DNA from: Dehalococcoidales bacterium
GTDB lineage: Bacteria; Chloroflexota; Dehalococcoidia; Dehalococcoidales; UBA3254
Length of the DNA stretch: 64,000 nt
Assembly (NCBI GenBank): GCA_016926695.1
Contig: JAFGOB010000125.1
Coordinates: 38,776 to 102,775, forward strand
Direction: 5' to 3'
This document shows, in pieces, positions 1-8,636 of the stretch (its first letter is position 1; every line of letters starts with the position of its first letter). Both the position numbers and the translations under genes were made by a program. The notes beneath the pieces were generated by a model that was not told where the DNA came from, did no database searches, and saw nothing but the letters and a program-made list of their open reading frames with translations.

Positions 1-3000
1 TCCGGCTGTGCCCTCAGCGGATAGCTTGCCGATCAGCGTAACCGAGCTATCCGTAAGATTGGTGAAGTTCCAGGTGCTGACAACCGGTGGCTCAGGGGGA
101 AGGGTTGTGAAAGTCCGGTCGCTTCCGCAATTATCTCCGTTGGTCCCGCCGTCAGCTATTGCCCTGAAATGATAAAGCGTACCGGGTTCCAGTCCGGAAA
201 CGGTGCTGAAATATGTCCCCGTAGTGTTCTTGCTCTGGTATTCGGCGGTGCTGCCATACTCTGTTGTCTTTCCAAATTCAAAGCTGACCTCGACCCGGTC
301 CGCCGTGCCCAGGGAAGTCAGCACAGCATTGAGTGAAGCACCCGAGCTGGTTATATGTGAAGCGTCCTGGGTAAAAACGTCGGGAGCGATGGTTAGGGTG
401 GTGAAATCACATTGGTTGCCTTCCGCCCCATTTGCTTCCGCCTTGAAATGGTACCTGGTCCCGGGGGTCAGACCCGTAATTGTCGCCTGGAAGACGCCCG
501 CGTTTCTCATCTCCTGCGGTTCGCTCGAACCGCTGTTTTCGTCGTCATCCCACCAGTCAAATGAAACATTCACCACGGCATCCGTTCCCAGCCCGGCCAG
601 GAAACCGTTTAAAACGGCTGACCGGCCGCCTATATCCGTCGCAGGAGCGGTATATACAGCCAGGGGTATGACTGTCGAGGTGGTAAAGGCCTTCTCTCCC
701 CCGTGGCATGTCCCGTATCTTTCATCGCTTGCCAGGGCCCTGAAATAGTACGTTACTCCCGGCTCCAGGTTGTAAATGACTGCTGAAAAAGCACCGGGGT
801 CGCTTTTCACTTCCGCCAGGGTGGAATAACCGTAATCATCCGGGGCAGTACCCCACTCAAACAGCACATTCACGCTTTCAGCGTCGCCCGTCGATATTAA
901 AGTACCGTTCAGCACGGCCGCGCTGGCGGTAATATACGTCGCTTCTTCAGTTACTACTTCTGAGATATTCCATGTGGAAAATGACATCACATCACCCGTG
1001 CAGGTTCCGTGATCGCCGCTATCAGCGATGGCCCGGTAATAGTACTCCGTGTCCGAGGCCAAGCCGGTCAGATCATAAGTATAAAGCCCTTCGCTGGTAA
1101 GAGGTTCTGGCTGGTTGGAGTACCCCAGGTCCTGATCTTCACCCCATTCGAAATGGATATAGACCGCCTGGGCCGTCCCCGTATCCGTCAAATCGGCACA
1201 AAGCCTGGCGGAGTTATCGGTGACTTCATCTGCTTCAAGAGTGGTTATCTCCGGGGCTTTCTTGTCCGTAATGAACGTCAAGATATCGCCGTACCATCTG
1301 CCGTGTTCTCCTCCTTCGGCTACCGCCCGGTAGTAATAAACCGTATTGGCCTCCAGCAGAGGAATATACTCATCGTATATCTTAATTCTGAAATCATCTG
1401 GAGATTTCATCTCCTTTCTTGTTGTGGTACTCTCGCAGTCCGCTGTCTTTCCGTATTCGAAGTAGACCTCCACCGTTTCAGCCGTGCCCATGGAAGTCAG
1501 TTCGCCCCTCAGCACGGCGGTATATGAGGCGATGTCATCATCCGTCATATTCCAGGTGTCAACCCTTGGAGCGGTGTGGGTTTTAAAGAAGGCATCCAGT
1601 CCCTCAACCAGGCCATACCCTTCGGCCACTGCCTGGAAATGGTAAGTCGTATTCTCTTCCAGCGGAAGTCCGTCGCCGGAAGGAAGAGAAGCGGAAAAAG
1701 GCCCTTCCCCTGTCATGGTCTGTACGGTGGTGCTGTACCCGTAATTATTGTCTGTGCCGTATCTGAAATAGACCTCCACGGTGGAGGTACTGCCCATGGA
1801 TTCAAGTTTTCCGTTCAAGACCGCCTTCAGATTGGTTACCCCGCCGGCATCCAGAGTGGTTACACTCGGAGCAAGGGGCGGAATGGAAAAAGTGGAATCT
1901 TCACCGAAAACCAGGCCGTGCTCGCCGGCATCAGCCACGGCACGGAAATGGTATATATTCATTGATAGCCCGGAAAGCTGTGCATCAAACTTTGCTTTCC
2001 CTGTCATGATTTGAGGAGGAGTCGTCCTGCCGTAGCTTTCATCAAGGCCGTATTCGAAATACACGCTAACAGCTTCGGCCGAACCCATGCCGGTAAGCTC
2101 TCCGTTCAGGACCGCGCTGTTTTCCGTCAGCCCGGAGGCTTCGTGGGTTAATACTCCGGAAGCTGCCAGTGTATTAAAACCCATCTCCTCACCCGTATCC
2201 CGTCCGTATCCTTCAGCCACGGCTCGAAACGTATATCCTGTACCGGGGTCCAGGCCGGTGACCGCTGCTTCAAAATCTCCCGTTCCGGTCATGCTCTGGT
2301 GGATTGTCTCCCTGTCTAAAAGGCCATCGGTCCCGTACTCAAAGTAGACCGTTATAGACGGAGCGTTCCCCTTCGATTTCAGATCGCCGTGAAAAACAGC
2401 GCTGTTACCCGTAATATCCGTTGCCTCTTCCGAATTCACATCTGGTTTCTCGCCCGCAGAGGTAGTAAAACTCAGCCCTTCACTCAGCATGATGCCGCTG
2501 GCTCCGCCGTCGGCTACTACACGGTAATAATATATGGTGTCTGGATTAAGCCCGCTAATAGCCGCCGTTAAATCTCCTCCCGCCGTCATTATCTGGACCG
2601 AAGTCGTACTGCCGTAAGCCTCGCTTTGACCGTATTCAAAATAGATGCTTACCGTCGAAGCCGTCCCCATTGTGACCAGTTCGCCGTGAAGGATCGCTGA
2701 ATCAAATAAAACAGGGTCTGCCTCCGCAGCAATGGCCCGGGGAGGACTTAATGTTGTGAAAGTTATATCACCACCGTATACGGCATTTTCATCCTCTCCG
2801 GCTACAGCGCGGAAATGATAGGGAGTGTCGGGTTGCAGGCCCGTGACGGGGATACTGAATATATCCGTTTCCGTCATGGTCTGGTCTGTTGAAATTGTTC
2901 CGTATTCCGTCGATGTGCCATATTCAAATAATACACTTATACTGTTGCCCTCACCCAGAGATGTCAGGCTTCCGTTCAGGACTGCCGAGGTACTGGTAAT

Positions 3001-3174
3001 ACCGCTGGCCGCCAGCGTTTCCACCGCGGCCGCGCCGGCCTGATTACCGCTGTAACCCCCAGCGTATTCCTCCATACTCATCATGCCGGAAACAACTCCT
3101 GCCGGTGACATCCCCACCGCAATCATTGCGGCCAGAAGGATTATGGATATTATTTTCCGTTTAAATATAAACAT
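1..3174 (-). CDS. Secreted FN3-like repeat protein, C-terminus outside window
   Basis: Seen: the frame is open from an ATG at 3174 to the left edge (1058 codons, no stop), so the gene is partial at its 3' end. An AGGAG ribosome site sits about 6 nt upstream. The N-terminus is a signal peptide (MFIFKRKIISIILLAAM...). After about 60 residues roughly ten tandem repeats of about 97 aa follow, each with a core like FEYG (near 2919, 2630, 2336, 2048, 1757, 1452, 1142, 851, 551 and 274) and a later GLxPxTxYxFRAxA motif. Known: this is the pattern of fibronectin-III-like domains in bacterial surface proteins. Inference: an exported adhesive or cell-surface protein. No catalytic domain is visible in the part shown. 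The gene for a small membrane protein lies 112 nt upstream on the same strand and may share its transcript. Confidence 0.85.
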   Translation of the reverse strand, partial: MFIFKRKIISIILLAAMIAVGMSPAGVVSGMMSMEEYAGGYSGNQAGAAAVETLAASGITSTSAVLNGSLTSLGEGNSISVLFEYGTSTEYGTISTDQTMTETDIFSIPVTGLQPDTPYHFRAVAGEDENAVYGGDITFTTLSPPRAIAAEADPVLFDSAILHGELVTMGTASTVSIYFEYGQSEAYGSTTSVQIMTAGGDLTAAISGLNPDTIYYYRVVADGGASGIMLSEGLSFTTSAGEKPDVNSEEATDITGNSAVFHGDLKSKGNAPSITVYFEYGTDGLLDRETIHQSMTGTGDFEAAVTGLDPGTGYTFRAVAEGYGRDTGEEMGFNTLAASGVLTHEASGLTENSAVLNGELTGMGSAEAVSVYFEYGLDESYGRTTPPQIMTGKAKFDAQLSGLSMNIYHFRAVADAGEHGLVFGEDSTFSIPPLAPSVTTLDAGGVTNLKAVLNGKLESMGSTSTVEVYFRYGTDNNYGYSTTVQTMTGEGPFSASLPSGDGLPLEENTTYHFQAVAEGYGLVEGLDAFFKTHTAPRVDTWNMTDDDIASYTAVLRGELTSMGTAETVEVYFEYGKTADCESTTTRKEMKSPDDFRIKIYDEYIPLLEANTVYYYRAVAEGGEHGRWYGDILTFITDKKAPEITTLEADEVTDNSARLCADLTDTGTAQAVYIHFEWGEDQDLGYSNQPEPLTSEGLYTYDLTGLASDTEYYYRAIADSGDHGTCTGDVMSFSTWNISEVVTEEATYITASAAVLNGTLISTGDAESVNVLFEWGTAPDDYGYSTLAEVKSDPGAFSAVIYNLEPGVTYYFRALASDERYGTCHGGEKAFTTSTVIPLAVYTAPATDIGGRSAVLNGFLAGLGTDAVVNVSFDWWDDDENSGSSEPQEMRNAGVFQATITGLTPGTRYHFKAEANGAEGNQCDFTTLTIAPDVFTQDASHITSSGASLNAVLTSLGTADRVEVSFEFGKTTEYGSTAEYQSKNTTGTYFSTVSGLEPGTLYHFRAIADGGTNGDNCGSDRTFTTLPPEPPVVSTWNFTNLTDSSVTLIGKLSAEGTAG

Positions 3175-3286
3175 ACCAAACTCCTGAGCCTTCTTCTCCG
3201 GTGGATTCCGTCAGCCTCACCGGTTCCCGGGCTCCCTGGATTGAATTTCCTGTATTATTCTGCCTGTGCCGTCTCCATCTCGATCT

Positions 3287-3874
3287 CTACATGATTTTGT
3301 ATGAAAGCACTATCCGTTCACCCTTTTTATGTATATGTTTAACAATCGACATGTTGCTAGTGCTTAACAGATCCGTGAAATTGACTTTGCTTACAACGCG
3401 TATCCCGATATTTGAACCCTCATCACTTGATCCACCTGTGGTTACTATCTTCAAAACATCTTGTTTTCTTAAAAAATCTTCGAATACTTTTACCTCATCC
3501 ACCGGAACACGCTCAGGTAGTATCAACAGCACAGCATCCTCGCCAGGTTCCAAAATAACATCAGGAATCAGATTGAGGTCCGGGCTGATAATCTGATCGA
3601 GCTGTTCTTCCGTATCCGCCGGGACTGATGTATCCGTTTGATACATGTCGCTTGTTATAACAATATCCTGCTCTTCAGTATTTTGCCCTGTAATGGTCTT
3701 AGCGGGTATTTCGGCTTCTTGCTGTTTATTCAGGTCAGCATAAGACTTCGCGCCGGTTTCCTGGGAAATCTCTCCTCTTTTCCTGCGTCGGCGTAGCAGG
3801 AAATAACTGAATATGAGAACGAGAATGATGACAATCATTACCGCCAGGAATACTGGACTCTGCCATAATGTCAT
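3287..3874 (-). CDS. Single-pass membrane protein of unknown function
   Basis: 195 aa with one N-terminal membrane segment (about residues 8-27, VFLAVMIVIILVLIFSYFLL) followed at once by a basic stop-transfer stretch (RRRRKR). This predicts a short outside N-terminus and a cytoplasmic body. The middle is acidic and Gln/Thr-rich, probably disordered. The last 100 residues look folded (ILEPGEDAVLLILPERVPVDEV... to the C-terminus). CAGGAG lies 6 nt before the ATG. I do not recognise the family. It is followed 112 nt later by the FN3-repeat gene on the same strand, so a link to the cell surface is possible, but this is only context. Confidence 0.7.
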   Translation of the reverse strand: MTLWQSPVFLAVMIVIILVLIFSYFLLRRRRKRGEISQETGAKSYADLNKQQEAEIPAKTITGQNTEEQDIVITSDMYQTDTSVPADTEEQLDQIISPDLNLIPDVILEPGEDAVLLILPERVPVDEVKVFEDFLRKQDVLKIVTTGGSSDEGSNIGIRVVSKVNFTDLLSTSNMSIVKHIHKKGERIVLSYKIM

Positions 3875-3949
3875 ATTATTCTCCTGTTTTACTCTTTAGA
3901 ATGAATATTAAGGGGGAAGTTATACCCGGAAACAAATATTTTCTGCGGA

Positions 3950-4180
3950 TCATTCCGGTTCTTTCCCGGGTCTTGCATTATGTTTCACCCGGTTGGCTTC
4001 GATCTTAAGCCTGTTTATATCCTCCTCGGTATATAACCGCCAGCCCCTCCGGTCTACACTCTCTACGTCTGCAAAAGTACCATCTCTGAACCAGCGAAAA
4101 AGGGTATTGCGGCTGATTCCAGCTATACGGCAAACCTCGATCGTCCTGTAGTAAGTTTTTCCGCTGATAGTAATTGGCAT
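3950..4180 (-). CDS. Small MerR-like helix-turn-helix DNA-binding protein
   Basis: I chose the ATG at 4180 (MPITISGKTYYRTIEV...) because AAGAGGAG stands just upstream; an in-frame start at 4228 would place the promoter -10 and a palindrome inside the gene. The 76-aa product has the winged-helix layout of MerR-type or excisionase-like proteins: YYRTIEVCRIAGISRNTLFRWFRDG as the helix-turn-helix, then RRGWRLYTEEDINRL as the wing and following helix. There is no effector domain, so it is a minimal DNA binder. A perfect palindrome, TGGGTATACCCA, lies between its -10 box and its ribosome site and would suit autoregulation (inference). Confidence 0.75.
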   Translation of the reverse strand: MPITISGKTYYRTIEVCRIAGISRNTLFRWFRDGTFADVESVDRRGWRLYTEEDINRLKIEANRVKHNARPGKEPE

Positions 4181-4204
4181 TATGAAACTCCTCTTGATAC
4201 TACT

Positions 4205-4233
4205 TGGGTATACCCACACTACTATCAATTATA
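4205..4233 (-). promoter_or_regulatory. Probable promoter -10 and palindromic operator of the MerR-like gene
   Basis: On the minus strand a TATAAT hexamer (4228-4233) is followed 11 nt downstream by the perfect 12-bp palindrome TGGGTATACCCA (4205-4216), just before the ribosome site. No good -35 box is visible, so the promoter may need an activator or a distorted spacer. Binding of the adjacent regulator is inference from position. Confidence 0.45.
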
Positions 4234-4459
4234 TTGTATGAAAATAGTACCTTAGTGTTTACCGGTATTATCGCCCGGTTATGGAAAGAATTGATCAGCA
4301 GTGAGAAAAGGATAACAGCATTTGGAGAGACCGGCAAGGATGGGGGATTGCAGTAAAAATGGGTGTTTTTACCCTTGACAGACCCGGCCTGTATGTTTGA
4401 GGATGCCCGCACAGCCGGCGGCCTTATTAGCGAACAGCATTCACTGATTATATACGGTT

Positions 4460-4508
4460 TTACCCCTCTTAATTACTATAGATGTACAACGGTAATTAAG
4501 AGGGGTAA
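4460..4508. repeat. 17-bp perfect inverted repeat in the 408-bp gap 4181-4588
   Basis: TTACCCCTCTTAATTAC (4460-4476) is repeated as its exact reverse complement at 4492-4508, with a 15-nt spacer. Neither side has a T-run, so it is not a classical terminator on either strand. It could be an operator for a dimer, an mRNA-stabilising hairpin at the 3' end of the leftward winged-helix gene, or a mobile-element remnant. No gene is convincing in the rest of the 4181-4588 gap; a short rightward frame that runs through the hairpin has no ribosome site. Confidence 0.6.
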
Positions 4509-4588
4509 CCCATTATTTAAAATGGCACAAGCGGAAGGAGAAATTTTTTCGACTTGCGTCATGATTTTTCATATCAGGATCCCGCGCA

Positions 4589-4936
4589 CTACTCTATTCC
4601 CTGCGCATTAAGAAGGCTTTCCAGTATCATTTGCCATTGGTGTTGATTGATCTGGTTCATGCGGGTCGCCAGCGTATATACCGGTTCTTCTTTGGTTAAG
4701 GCATATAGAGTGATACCGTTTTCAAAGCAAGTAACCACTATTTTTTTATCCACCAGCCGTTTCAGAGCAATATCTGTCTCGAACTGACGTGAAGTTATAG
4801 CATGGATTACTGCGGAACGGTTAAAACGGGCATTTGGATGCCGGCTGAAAAATAACAACAGCTCCAGGCTGTACAGGTCGTCACCGAAATCTTTAATAAA
4901 AGAAAGCAATTTGCCTTCGATGTCGATGCTTTTCAC
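4589..4936 (-). CDS. Small winged-helix-like protein, function unknown
   Basis: 115 aa starting at a GTG (4936), preceded by GGGAGC at 7-nt spacing. The sequence is mostly helical with a helix-turn-helix-like core (RFNRSAVIHAITSRQFETDIALKRLVDKKIVV) followed by a beta-wing-like segment (TCFENGITLYAL). This resembles transcription regulators that sense a state through a winged helix, but I cannot assign a family. It lies 145 nt downstream of ftsZ on the same strand and could be the last gene of that transcript. Confidence 0.65.
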   Translation of the reverse strand: MKSIDIEGKLLSFIKDFGDDLYSLELLLFFSRHPNARFNRSAVIHAITSRQFETDIALKRLVDKKIVVTCFENGITLYALTKEEPVYTLATRMNQINQHQWQMILESLLNAQGIE

Positions 4937-5081
4937 GAAAAGCTCCCATCCTGCTTGGATTCAGATGAATCCTTTTGTGAATGGGAGGGGTAGATTGGAG
5001 TATTATCTAACCCTCCCCCGCTGATACCTGCAAGTTCTATCAGTCTGACCCGGAAAAACATTGGAAAGAGCGATTTACAAT

Positions 5082-6155
5082 TTATCTCCGGAAAGATCCA
5101 CGCTGATATCTCATGTAAGCTGGTACGGACAGGTCTTCTTCTGTTTTCAAGCTCTTCAGCACCTTGTTGATTTCCTTATCTCTGGCTGCTCCGGATATCT
5201 GGTCTCTGGAAGCAAATCCGGTGGCGATTAATGTCAACCTGACTTCATTTCCCATATTTGGATCGACATTAACGCCGAAGATGATATTGGCTTCGGGGTC
5301 AACCGCCTCCCCGATTATCTTGGCAGCATCGTTGACCTCGTAAAGTGTAAGATTACTACCGCCGGCAACATTGAACAGCACCCCCTTGGCGCCGGTAATA
5401 CTGACGTCCAGCATCGGACTTGCAAGAGCTTCTTTGGCGGCGTTTACCGCCCTGTTTTGTCCGGAACCCCGCCCCATTGACATCCAGGCCGGACCTGCGT
5501 CTTTCATTATTGCCCTGATATCAGCAAAATCCAGATTTACCAGACCGGGAACCGTAATTACTTCGGCAATGGCCTGGACGGCATGGCACAGGATCTCGTC
5601 AGCCAGTTTAAATGCACCGTCTACACTGGTCTTATTATCGGATAGTTGAAGCAATCGATCATTGGGGACAATGATCAATGTGTCGACCTTGGCGAGAAGC
5701 TGGCTGATTCCTTCTTCCGCGACCTGCATGCGCCTGCTGCCTTCGAATGCAAAGGGTTTGGTTACCGTTGCGATTGTCAGCGCTCCGGATTGCTTTGCCA
5801 TTTCTGCAACTACGGAAATGGAACCGGTACCGGTCCCGCCGCCCATTCCGGCCGCCAGGAAGACCATATCCGAGCCGGCCAGGGCTTGCTTTATTTCGTC
5901 CCTGGTCTCTTCAGCCGACCTGCGTCCGATATTATGATCGCCCCCGGCGCCCAGACCGCGTGTCAGCTTTTCCCCCAGAGCTATGCGAGTGGGGGCTTCA
6001 GTTATCTCCAGGTGAGAAGAATCTGTATTCATGGCTATAAATTCAACGCCGCGGATCTGTTCGCGGACCATTCTGGTTATCGCGTTGCACCCTGCTCCAC
6101 CCATACCTACGACCTTGATTTTTGCCGGACTGGGTACATAACTCGTTTTTGACAT
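5082..6155 (-). CDS. ftsZ: Cell division protein FtsZ
   Basis: Tubulin-like GTPase that polymerises at midcell to form the division ring. The 357-aa protein has the GTP-binding signature GGGTGTG (residues 105-111), the nucleotide-contact NTD near residue 43, and the T7 synergy-loop segment NLDFADI (207-213) that completes the active site of the neighbouring subunit. The C-terminus is short: after a brief linker it ends with VPAYMRYQRGSFRR, equivalent to the conserved tail (D/E)IPAFLR that binds FtsA. ftsA lies 42 nt upstream on the same strand. No mur, ftsW or ftsI genes accompany the pair, unlike the usual dcw cluster. Confidence 0.97.
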   Translation of the reverse strand: MSKTSYVPSPAKIKVVGMGGAGCNAITRMVREQIRGVEFIAMNTDSSHLEITEAPTRIALGEKLTRGLGAGGDHNIGRRSAEETRDEIKQALAGSDMVFLAAGMGGGTGTGSISVVAEMAKQSGALTIATVTKPFAFEGSRRMQVAEEGISQLLAKVDTLIIVPNDRLLQLSDNKTSVDGAFKLADEILCHAVQAIAEVITVPGLVNLDFADIRAIMKDAGPAWMSMGRGSGQNRAVNAAKEALASPMLDVSITGAKGVLFNVAGGSNLTLYEVNDAAKIIGEAVDPEANIIFGVNVDPNMGNEVRLTLIATGFASRDQISGAARDKEINKVLKSLKTEEDLSVPAYMRYQRGSFRR

Positions 6156-6197
6156 TTGATTTCTCCTTCTCTTATCTACTCATAAGTGTAAATTTTT

Positions 6198-7397
6198 CTA
6201 CCGGAAAAGCCGGAAAATGGATGAAAGAAGACCACGGAGACCGCTCGGTTTGTTCACCCATTTCTGGGTATTGTCATTTTTCATTTTCCACAGAACCAGG
6301 CCAACACTGGTTGCATAGGCCGGATCATTCAACAGGTTATTGGATACTCCGTTTACTGGAGGAGGCATACCAATTCGTACCGGTAGATGAGTTATATCCT
6401 GGGTCATCTCAACGATGCCGGGAAGATTGGCTCCGCCGCCTGTAATGACTATTCCATAGGGAATAAGCCTGTTATAATCGGTCCGCGGAAGCTCAAGCAC
6501 CACCAATCGCATTAGTTCCTCAACCCGGGCACGGATGATATCACAAAGATCACGGTAAGATACGCTGTGTCCGTTTTCACCAACCACTCTGTCAGATTCT
6601 TCTTCCTCCGCCGGAACAAGAGTACCGTACCTTTTCTTCATCTCCTCAGCAAGTTCAAATGAAAGCCCAAGTCCGGCTGAGATATCCCGCGTTATCTGGT
6701 GTCCGGCTACCGGTAATACAGAGGTATGATATATGCTCCCGTCTCTTACCACGGCAATATCCGTGGTACCTCCACCTATATCGGCAATCAAGATTCCGGC
6801 CTGTTTTTCTTCCTCACTGAGGACAGCTTCAGCACTGGCCAGAGGTTCAAGTATAAGGTCTTCTATTTCTATTCCGACTCCGCTTATGCATTTGGTTAAA
6901 TTCTGCACTGAAGCTACTGCGGCTGTAATAACATGTGCTTCTACATTCAGTTCATATCCATGCATGCCGACCGGGTTTTTTACTTCACATCCATCCAGCG
7001 TATAGGCCCTGGGTATAACGTGCAGCATTTTTCTTTCAGCCGGAGCTTTCACGTTCAGCGCCACATCCAGCACCCTTTTCAGATCATCAGACCGGACCAG
7101 TTGATCGTTTTTGGTTATGGCAATAGTACCTCTGTTATTCATGGAACTGATATGTCTTCCGGTCACCCCGATGTATGCTGAATCCAGCCTGTAGCCGGCC
7201 ATCATTTCAGCTTTCTTGATAGATTGACGTATTGATTCCTTGGCCTGGGTTACATTCGCTACCAATGCCTTTTCGATACCATGGGAAGGAGCTATGCCCA
7301 CCCCGAGAATTCTTAGACCGGAGGAGCTGTCAATGGTACCCATAATAGTACAGACCTTGGTCGTACCGACATCGATAGCTGCGATTTTTCTTTTCAT
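6198..7397 (-). CDS. ftsA: Cell division protein FtsA
   Basis: Actin-like ATPase that anchors FtsZ filaments to the membrane. The 399-aa protein starts with the phosphate-1 motif AAIDVGTTKVCTI, has the SHS2/1C region in the first third, the phosphate-2 motif IADIGGGTTDIAV (about 204-216) and the adenosine motif ITGGGANLPGI. The extreme C-terminus (LRGLLSSIFRLFR) is an amphipathic helix, the membrane-targeting sequence of FtsA, and is separated from the body by a short linker. It is translated immediately before ftsZ. The gene is full length with no defect. Confidence 0.96.
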   Translation of the reverse strand: MKRKIAAIDVGTTKVCTIMGTIDSSSGLRILGVGIAPSHGIEKALVANVTQAKESIRQSIKKAEMMAGYRLDSAYIGVTGRHISSMNNRGTIAITKNDQLVRSDDLKRVLDVALNVKAPAERKMLHVIPRAYTLDGCEVKNPVGMHGYELNVEAHVITAAVASVQNLTKCISGVGIEIEDLILEPLASAEAVLSEEEKQAGILIADIGGGTTDIAVVRDGSIYHTSVLPVAGHQITRDISAGLGLSFELAEEMKKRYGTLVPAEEEESDRVVGENGHSVSYRDLCDIIRARVEELMRLVVLELPRTDYNRLIPYGIVITGGGANLPGIVEMTQDITHLPVRIGMPPPVNGVSNNLLNDPAYATSVGLVLWKMKNDNTQKWVNKPSGLRGLLSSIFRLFR

Positions 7398-7461
7398 TTC
7401 TCACTCCTACTTTTGAAGACTTAAAGCTACTTGTTACCCTGGTTTAAGGTAACCTTTTCTC

Positions 7462-7674
7462 CTATCCCCTAATCTCCCTGTAGTGAACACTCCACTTCAT
7501 GCAAAGGGAATTTACAAAATTCTTTATTTCTGGGTTAGGCGCTTTATAAAGCTCTGCCAGAAAACCGTGAAGCAATTCTCCCCCACTCATGCCCGGTGTC
7601 GGTTCGGCTGGACCTGGAATGTTGATGTAGACAATCTCTGTCATAAGTTTTTGATACTCTATAGATGTTCCCAC
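7462..7674 (-). CDS. Small conserved-looking protein of unknown function
   Basis: Two GTG codons are possible. A strong AAAGGAGGTG overlaps the first (7680), so the second (7674) has the better spacing and gives 70 aa. The product is soluble, with a Pro/Gly-rich turn (NIPGPAEPTPGMSGGE) flanked by helices. I do not recognise the family. It lies 64 nt upstream of ftsA on the same strand and may be co-transcribed with it. The strong ribosome site and good codon structure argue that it is real. Confidence 0.6.
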   Translation of the reverse strand: MGTSIEYQKLMTEIVYINIPGPAEPTPGMSGGELLHGFLAELYKAPNPEIKNFVNSLCMKWSVHYREIRG

Positions 7675-7791
7675 GGCCACCTCCTTTTAAATATAAAATT
7701 ATGATAAAATAATCATGCCTTAAAAATTTGTTATAATAGTACAAATTACCAATTCAATGCGTCAAATATCGTCCGTGTTTGTCCCTGATAA

Positions 7792-7893
7792 TTCCATTTA
7801 CATTTTGTCTGACAAAAATTAGTTCCATGTCCGTATTTACAATAGTTCCAAAATCTTATTGAAAAATAAATTCCATTCCAATAAAATATGGAA
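7792..7893. promoter_or_regulatory. TTCCA-rich upstream region with a 15-bp palindrome
   Basis: The divergent gap between the small ftsA-side gene and the DUF5343 gene is AT-rich. It has TTCCA at 7792, 7823, 7846, 7871 and 7876 and its complement TGGAA at 7889. It also has the perfect odd palindrome TTTTGTCTGACAAAA (7803-7817). These look like repeated binding sites for a regulator. No promoter with both boxes is clear. Confidence 0.35.
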
Positions 7894-7928
7894 TTAGTAA
7901 CCATCATAATTTGTCCGAGGTAAGCCGT

Positions 7929-8636
7929 TTGGTAACAGATAGAAATAAGAAGCGTTCACCCCCCTATGTTTCTTACCGCAGTTTTTTAACTTTGATTGAA
8001 GAACTGCAGCGAGGTATACCTGCCCGTATTGACCGTAGCTATTGGGGAGATAAGTTCTCAGGCAGTACGGGCACCCAGTTAATGTCCGCCCTGCGTTTCC
8101 TTAACCTGGTAGACCCCAATGGCGTTCCCACCAACCAGTTGAAAGAGCTTGTTGGCGCAAGAGGAGCCCTTAAAGCCGGTATATTGAAAAAGACCTGTTA
8201 TGAGTCCTTTTCTTTCCTTGAAAGCGGCTCCTTTGAGCCGGGCAACGCTACCTACGCCCAACTGGAAGAAGTTTTCAAGGAATTTTACCAGGTAGATCGT
8301 GATGTTGCCCGTAAGTGCATTAAATTTTTCACGGAAATCGCCGGTGAGGCCGGAATAACTCTTTCACCATTTATTACCAAAAAATCAAAAAGTTCCAGAA
8401 CTTCGCAAGTTCCGGATAAAATTCCAAAAAAATCCGGAACTAGGACAAACCGGAATGTTGTAGTTCCACAAAATACGGAGATAATTCCACATTCCATGTC
8501 ATGGAAGGAATTGCTTCTTACAAAATTCCCGAATTTCGATCCCACCTGGCCCTCCGATGTGCAGATGAAATGGTTCGAAGCCTTTGATGAGCTTTTAAAA
8601 CGGGGATTCATTTCCAGCAACGATAGCCACCCGTAG
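7929..8636 (+). CDS. DUF5343 domain protein
   Basis: The start is uncertain because no ATG exists near the 5' end. The TTG at 7929 is preceded by GAGG at 8-nt spacing and is preferred to a TTG at 7911 that has no ribosome site; it gives 235 aa. Residues about 10-145 match the DUF5343 pattern as I remember it (VSYRSFLTLIEELQ.GIPARIDRSYWG, then GTQLMSALRFLNLVD..GVPTNQLKELV). A Lys/Ser/Pro-rich linker follows, and a C-terminal helical segment (WPSDVQMKWFEAFDELLKRGFI) that may be a DNA- or protein-binding tip. The family has no firm function. Its stop codon lies inside a 26-bp perfect palindrome. No neighbour suggests an operon. Confidence 0.75.
   Translation: MVTDRNKKRSPPYVSYRSFLTLIEELQRGIPARIDRSYWGDKFSGSTGTQLMSALRFLNLVDPNGVPTNQLKELVGARGALKAGILKKTCYESFSFLESGSFEPGNATYAQLEEVFKEFYQVDRDVARKCIKFFTEIAGEAGITLSPFITKKSKSSRTSQVPDKIPKKSGTRTNRNVVVPQNTEIIPHSMSWKELLLTKFPNFDPTWPSDVQMKWFEAFDELLKRGFISSNDSHP

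Noticed and set aside
203..2571. Several rightward open frames over the left-edge region
   Set aside because: They are shadows of the long leftward FN3-repeat gene, whose repeats and signal peptide make sense on the other strand.
4363..4611. Rightward 82-codon frame
   Set aside because: It has no ribosome site, crosses a 17-bp inverted repeat and overlaps the end of the leftward winged-helix gene.
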